Assembly (NCBI RefSeq): GCF_036884655.1
Contig: NC_088337.1
Coordinates: 33,276,501 to 33,340,500 of the forward strand
DNA length: 64,000 nucleotides
Direction: 5' to 3'
DNA from: Musa acuminata AAA Group
Lineage: Eukaryota; Streptophyta; Magnoliopsida; Zingiberales; Musaceae
Of the stretch, positions 62,101 through 64,000 are shown in pieces. Positions within the stretch are counted from its first letter, which is position 1. Each line of letters starts with the position of its first letter. The notes under the pieces are model-generated. The model was not told the origin of the DNA. It was given only the letters and a program-made list of their open reading frames with translations, and did not search any database. The position numbers and the translations under genes are program-made.

Positions 62101-63025
62101 TAGATCTACTGTTTTCTTCTTCAGTATATGTAAAATTAATTTAACATCATTACTCGCACTCACTTGATCCATCATGCTCTTTGCAATGTTAGATTTGGTC
62201 CTCAAAGATAAACATCTATTCATTTAGAAGTCGCTTATAGCATAAGTAAACAAGCTCTCCGTTTGCAAGAGTAAGACTGGGCATTGACCTTCCATAAAAC
62301 CCCAGTGGTCGGTGCCTCATTCACTGCGCCACCCTTTGTAACATAAGCAAACATTGGTAATCTGGTCCTTATTTCCGCATCATGCCAAGCAAGAAATGTA
62401 TGTCTCTGTTTTAGAACTTGGTCAGATATACATGAAAGCAAAGAAGAACAAGATGCTTAAACCCTTTTTCAAGGCACTTGCATATACTATCATGTGAAAT
62501 AGACAGAAATGGAGCAGCAATATATCCTGCATCAAGACCTACCCTCTACAGTGTAAAGTTAAAATGTTGATGCTACACCATTATGCAAGACATATAATAT
62601 TGAAATATTCAATATATTCCCATAGAACAATGTTTAGCAACTAGCAAGTACCTACTAAATCAGAGAAGAAAAGATGAAAATGGAAAAATATTGCATTGAT
62701 TGAATAAAAAAGCAATAGGTAAAAAGCTCTCTTCTTCTACAAGCAAAATCTTTTCAGGATCACCATTGTTTAGGATCTTCTTGTTAACAAGTTGGACATT
62801 AGAAAGGCATAGAATTGACCTTAAAATGAAAAAAAATCTTGGATTAAGAATAAATAGCACCACAATTGATACAATGCATTAAAATATTTTTTTTGAATAA
62901 AAACCTTGTCTGCCTTCATTAGATTTTGCAGAACAATGCCCAGAAGCGGCTGAGTAACTTTTTCCTCAATAACAAGTGTCATAATAGACAGCATAGCTTG
63001 GATCAAGCTTCTTTGATGACTTTGT
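38715..63025 (-). CDS. PDS5: Sister-chromatid cohesion protein PDS5 homolog, 5' end missing
   Basis: Twenty-five exons are in phase and give the last 1210 residues. Exons, 5' to 3': 62905-63025, 61181-61393, 60882-61098, 60654-60799, 60428-60585, 60200-60349, 60075-60123, 57633-57824, 56578-56760, 54588-54730, 53713-53839, 52312-52458, 52101-52163, 50366-50502, 47986-48103, 45988-46122, 45632-45837, 45357-45504, 45124-45264, 44138-44614, 41245-41331, 41132-41160, 39748-39878, 38841-38926, 38715-38744. PDS5 HEAT landmarks include [77 protein letters not shown] and [20 protein letters not shown]5 binds cohesin in the nucleus and supports cohesion and repair. About 170 N-terminal residues should lie past 64000. 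The tail after about 44614 is divergent and I see no full Tudor domain. Introns make up about 85% of the span. Confidence 0.93.
42001..42016. repeat. (CT)n microsatellite in a PDS5 intron
   Basis: A run of about eight CT units in the 2.8-kb intron between exons 44138-44614 and 41245-41331. That intron otherwise shows no feature I can name. Confidence 0.8.
44700..44895. repeat. Remnant of CAAGG-ended MITE family
   Basis: The right end reads ctatttaaaaccttgttt, matching the terminal repeat of the 22779-23008 element. The interior is rich in ggtac/taccag words. The left terminus is not clear. It lies in the intron upstream of exon 44138-44614. Confidence 0.4.
46292..46663. mobile_element. hAT-type MITE with 8-bp target-site duplication (PDS5 intron)
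   Basis: The 372-bp element starts TAGGCC and ends GGCCTA. The inner ends match further (taggcctgaccatagttc against taggccataccaattttc). Flanks are ACACCATG (46284-46291) and ATACCATG (46664-46671), an 8-bp target-site duplication with one mismatch. The interior is full of ggttcc/ccggttc motifs on both strands around an AT-rich centre. The 8-bp duplication is the hAT hallmark. There is no coding capacity. Confidence 0.75.
47081..47102. repeat. A22 homopolymer
   Basis: Twenty-two consecutive A residues in a PDS5 intron. It could be the tail of a retroposed sequence, but no SINE body is recognisable upstream. Confidence 0.9.
47525..47745. repeat. ggtacc-rich remnant of CAAGG-ended MITE family
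   Basis: The interior words (ggtatggcatgtacc, taccggtcc, cctgtaccaaat) and the terminus ttaatccttg resemble the 48286-48537 family. The ends are too decayed to delimit. Confidence 0.35.
48286..48537. mobile_element. hAT-type MITE with perfect 8-bp target-site duplication (PDS5 intron)
   Basis: The 252-bp element begins CAAGGTTTGCCGTACCG and ends with CGATACGACGAACCTTG, near-perfect inverted ends. It is flanked by identical ATCAATAC at 48278-48285 and 48538-48545. The interior is a dense array of cggtacc/gtaccg words on both strands, likely able to fold into a strong hairpin. Similar ggtacc-rich DNA continues to the right (48545-48745 and 49405-49475), so it may be nested in a larger relative. 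Confidence 0.8.
49735..49935. repeat. Remnant of CAAGG-ended MITE family
   Basis: The ends cttggttcaatacc and ggtatgaatccttgattc are imperfect inverted repeats. The interior is rich in ccagtac/gtacca words. It lies in the same PDS5 intron as the intact 48286-48537 copy. Confidence 0.45.
51236..51345 (+). repeat. Short tandem duplication plus dispersed GAGGCGCTT sequence
   Basis: A unit of about 30 bp, gtgaaccgaggagag...caaagccccaag, is repeated twice (about 51236-51270 and 51271-51300), the first with extra ag units. It runs into tgcgaggcgcttgggtctcg and gcctaagcgccttttgaaaa, which recurs at 19349-19415 in the PTB intron. It is probably the end of an unclassified element. Confidence 0.5.
52916..53446 (-). 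mobile_element. TRIM (miniature LTR retrotransposon) in a PDS5 intron
   Basis: Direct repeats of 166 bp (52916-53081) and 165 bp (53282-53446) flank a 200-bp centre. Read on the minus strand the LTR begins TGTAACACC and ends CCATGACA, giving TG...CA termini. Next to the 5' LTR, after two bases, is TGGTATCAGAGCC (53267-53279), the initiator tRNA-Met primer-binding site. Next to the 3' LTR is the polypurine tract gagtgggggagat. The 5-bp target duplications ATTAA lie at 52911-52915 and 53447-53451. There is no coding frame. All diagnostic TRIM parts are present. Confidence 0.9.
58375..58510. repeat. Possible remnant of the ggtacc/taccag MITE family
   Basis: The words agtaccagccagtatt, aataccaggtggcatacc and cagtataccatatac recall the family interior. 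No inverted ends are visible, so only the interior is suggested. Confidence 0.3.
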
Positions 63026-64000
63026 CTAAAAGATACAAGCACACTAATTAGAAAACCGCTAAAAATAAGCATCTGTTAAATAATCATAAAGTATAATAAA
63101 AACACACATGCTAAAGACAGAATCAAAATAGAAGAGGGTGCTTATTACACCAATAAAAAGTCAATCAAGAAATCTGATAAATGTATGCACTTGCAAGTAA
63201 GTAAAAAACCAACAGAAGTCAAAATCTCCTTCTCAGCCCATCAGGTTATCTGACCAGCCAATCCACCATGATGACCCATTGACTGGTCGGGTTGGGTTAG
63301 ATCATGGGTGAAACAAATGCCCCCTTGATATTAAGGTACAAACTGACTCAACCTCACATTTTTTATACAAAATAAAGCAAGACTTGTCTTAAACCCACCA
63401 GCCCAACCCAATCAAACCCAGTTGCTAGACAGGATAGGTTCAGATCAAGAAATCTTGACCCACTGATGGGTCAAGACTCGTTTGAGCAAACCATTATCAG
63501 ACGCAAACAACCCATTCTGTGTAATAGGAATTATAGTTTGTCAAAGATAGAATTTAAGAATGCTCATGACACAAATATCTATAAGCGATTCAGAAAAACA
63601 ACTAGAATTCATTCATAAAACAAAAAAATGATTGTGAGCCACGAAATCAATGCATCTCTAAGGTGAAACAACATGGCACACAAGGTAACACATGGAAGTA
63701 AGCATTGCATGTAGAATAATTTGTTCTTGCTTTATAAATAATCTAGGATCAAATTTTGGGCAACAGCAAGCTAATGTCTCATTGTCGTAGTACCAGCCTC
63801 TAAACTGCGATATAGGATCAGATTCCTATAAACTGTATTTTTTAATTCCAGCATTGTAGTTGGATCCCTTTATAAAACAACTGCAGAATCATTGTTTTGA
63901 CATAGTTTTCCAATAAACAAAAAGAAAATTTTGCATGTTAACTTGAAATCTAAGTTTAGATAAAAGTTTAATGTTTACACTAACAAAGAATCACAAAAAT
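63026..64000 (-). other. PDS5 intron, no exon recognised
   Basis: The next upstream exon should encode the region before [13 protein letters not shown], but I find no matching frame up to the window edge. A block at about 63235-63500 rich in gacccattgactggtcgggt and cccaacccaatc words looks like repeat DNA. Confidence 0.4.

Overview
The window is nuclear DNA from a flowering plant, most likely a monocot. GC-rich short-intron genes (SAM synthetase, DUF7138-like, type III PKS) sit beside AT-rich genes with long, transposon-filled introns. The type III polyketide synthase resembles the chalcone/curcuminoid-synthase-like enzymes of Zingiberales, so a banana or ginger relative is my best guess; this is inference, not proof. 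I see no organelle, bacterial, viral, rRNA, tRNA or CRISPR features.

Layout. 1-7.4 kb: repeat-rich DNA with two copies of one small LTR element in opposite orientation, flanking an intronless DUF7138-like gene (3661-4407, minus) that ends directly on a long (AT)n tract. 7.6-9.3 kb: a complete two-exon type III polyketide synthase (minus) with TATA box, a MYB-type AC element and poly(A) signal. 9.6-11.8 kb: AT-rich, no gene seen. 12.2-13.4 kb: S-adenosylmethionine synthetase (plus). 14.5-16.0 kb: microsatellite and a decayed RTE-type LINE. 16.9-27.8 kb: a complete 14-exon polypyrimidine-tract-binding protein gene (PTBP3-like, plus, 447 aa) with a 14-nt microexon and a 4.4-kb intron holding a hAT transposase fossil. 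28.6-31.1 kb: long-TIR elements and an inverted pair of decayed ARM-repeat (plant U-box-like) gene copies. 32.1-37.8 kb: a complete six-exon MRS2/MGT magnesium transporter (minus, 444 aa). 38.7-63.0 kb and beyond: the last 25 coding exons of a PDS5 cohesin cofactor (minus; 1210 residues present, 5' end off the window).

The genes do not form a pathway cluster: they cover secondary metabolism, methyl-donor supply, splicing control, Mg2+ transport and sister-chromatid cohesion. The most distinctive content is the set of well-preserved small transposons with readable target-site duplications in PDS5 introns (a TRIM and two hAT-type MITEs), the inverted ARM-gene duplication that could be transcribed into a hairpin, the PTB microexon, and a PKS with three substitutions near the active site. 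Exon borders were derived by hand from reading-frame continuity, GT-AG sites and family resemblance; the multi-exon models keep phase at every junction.
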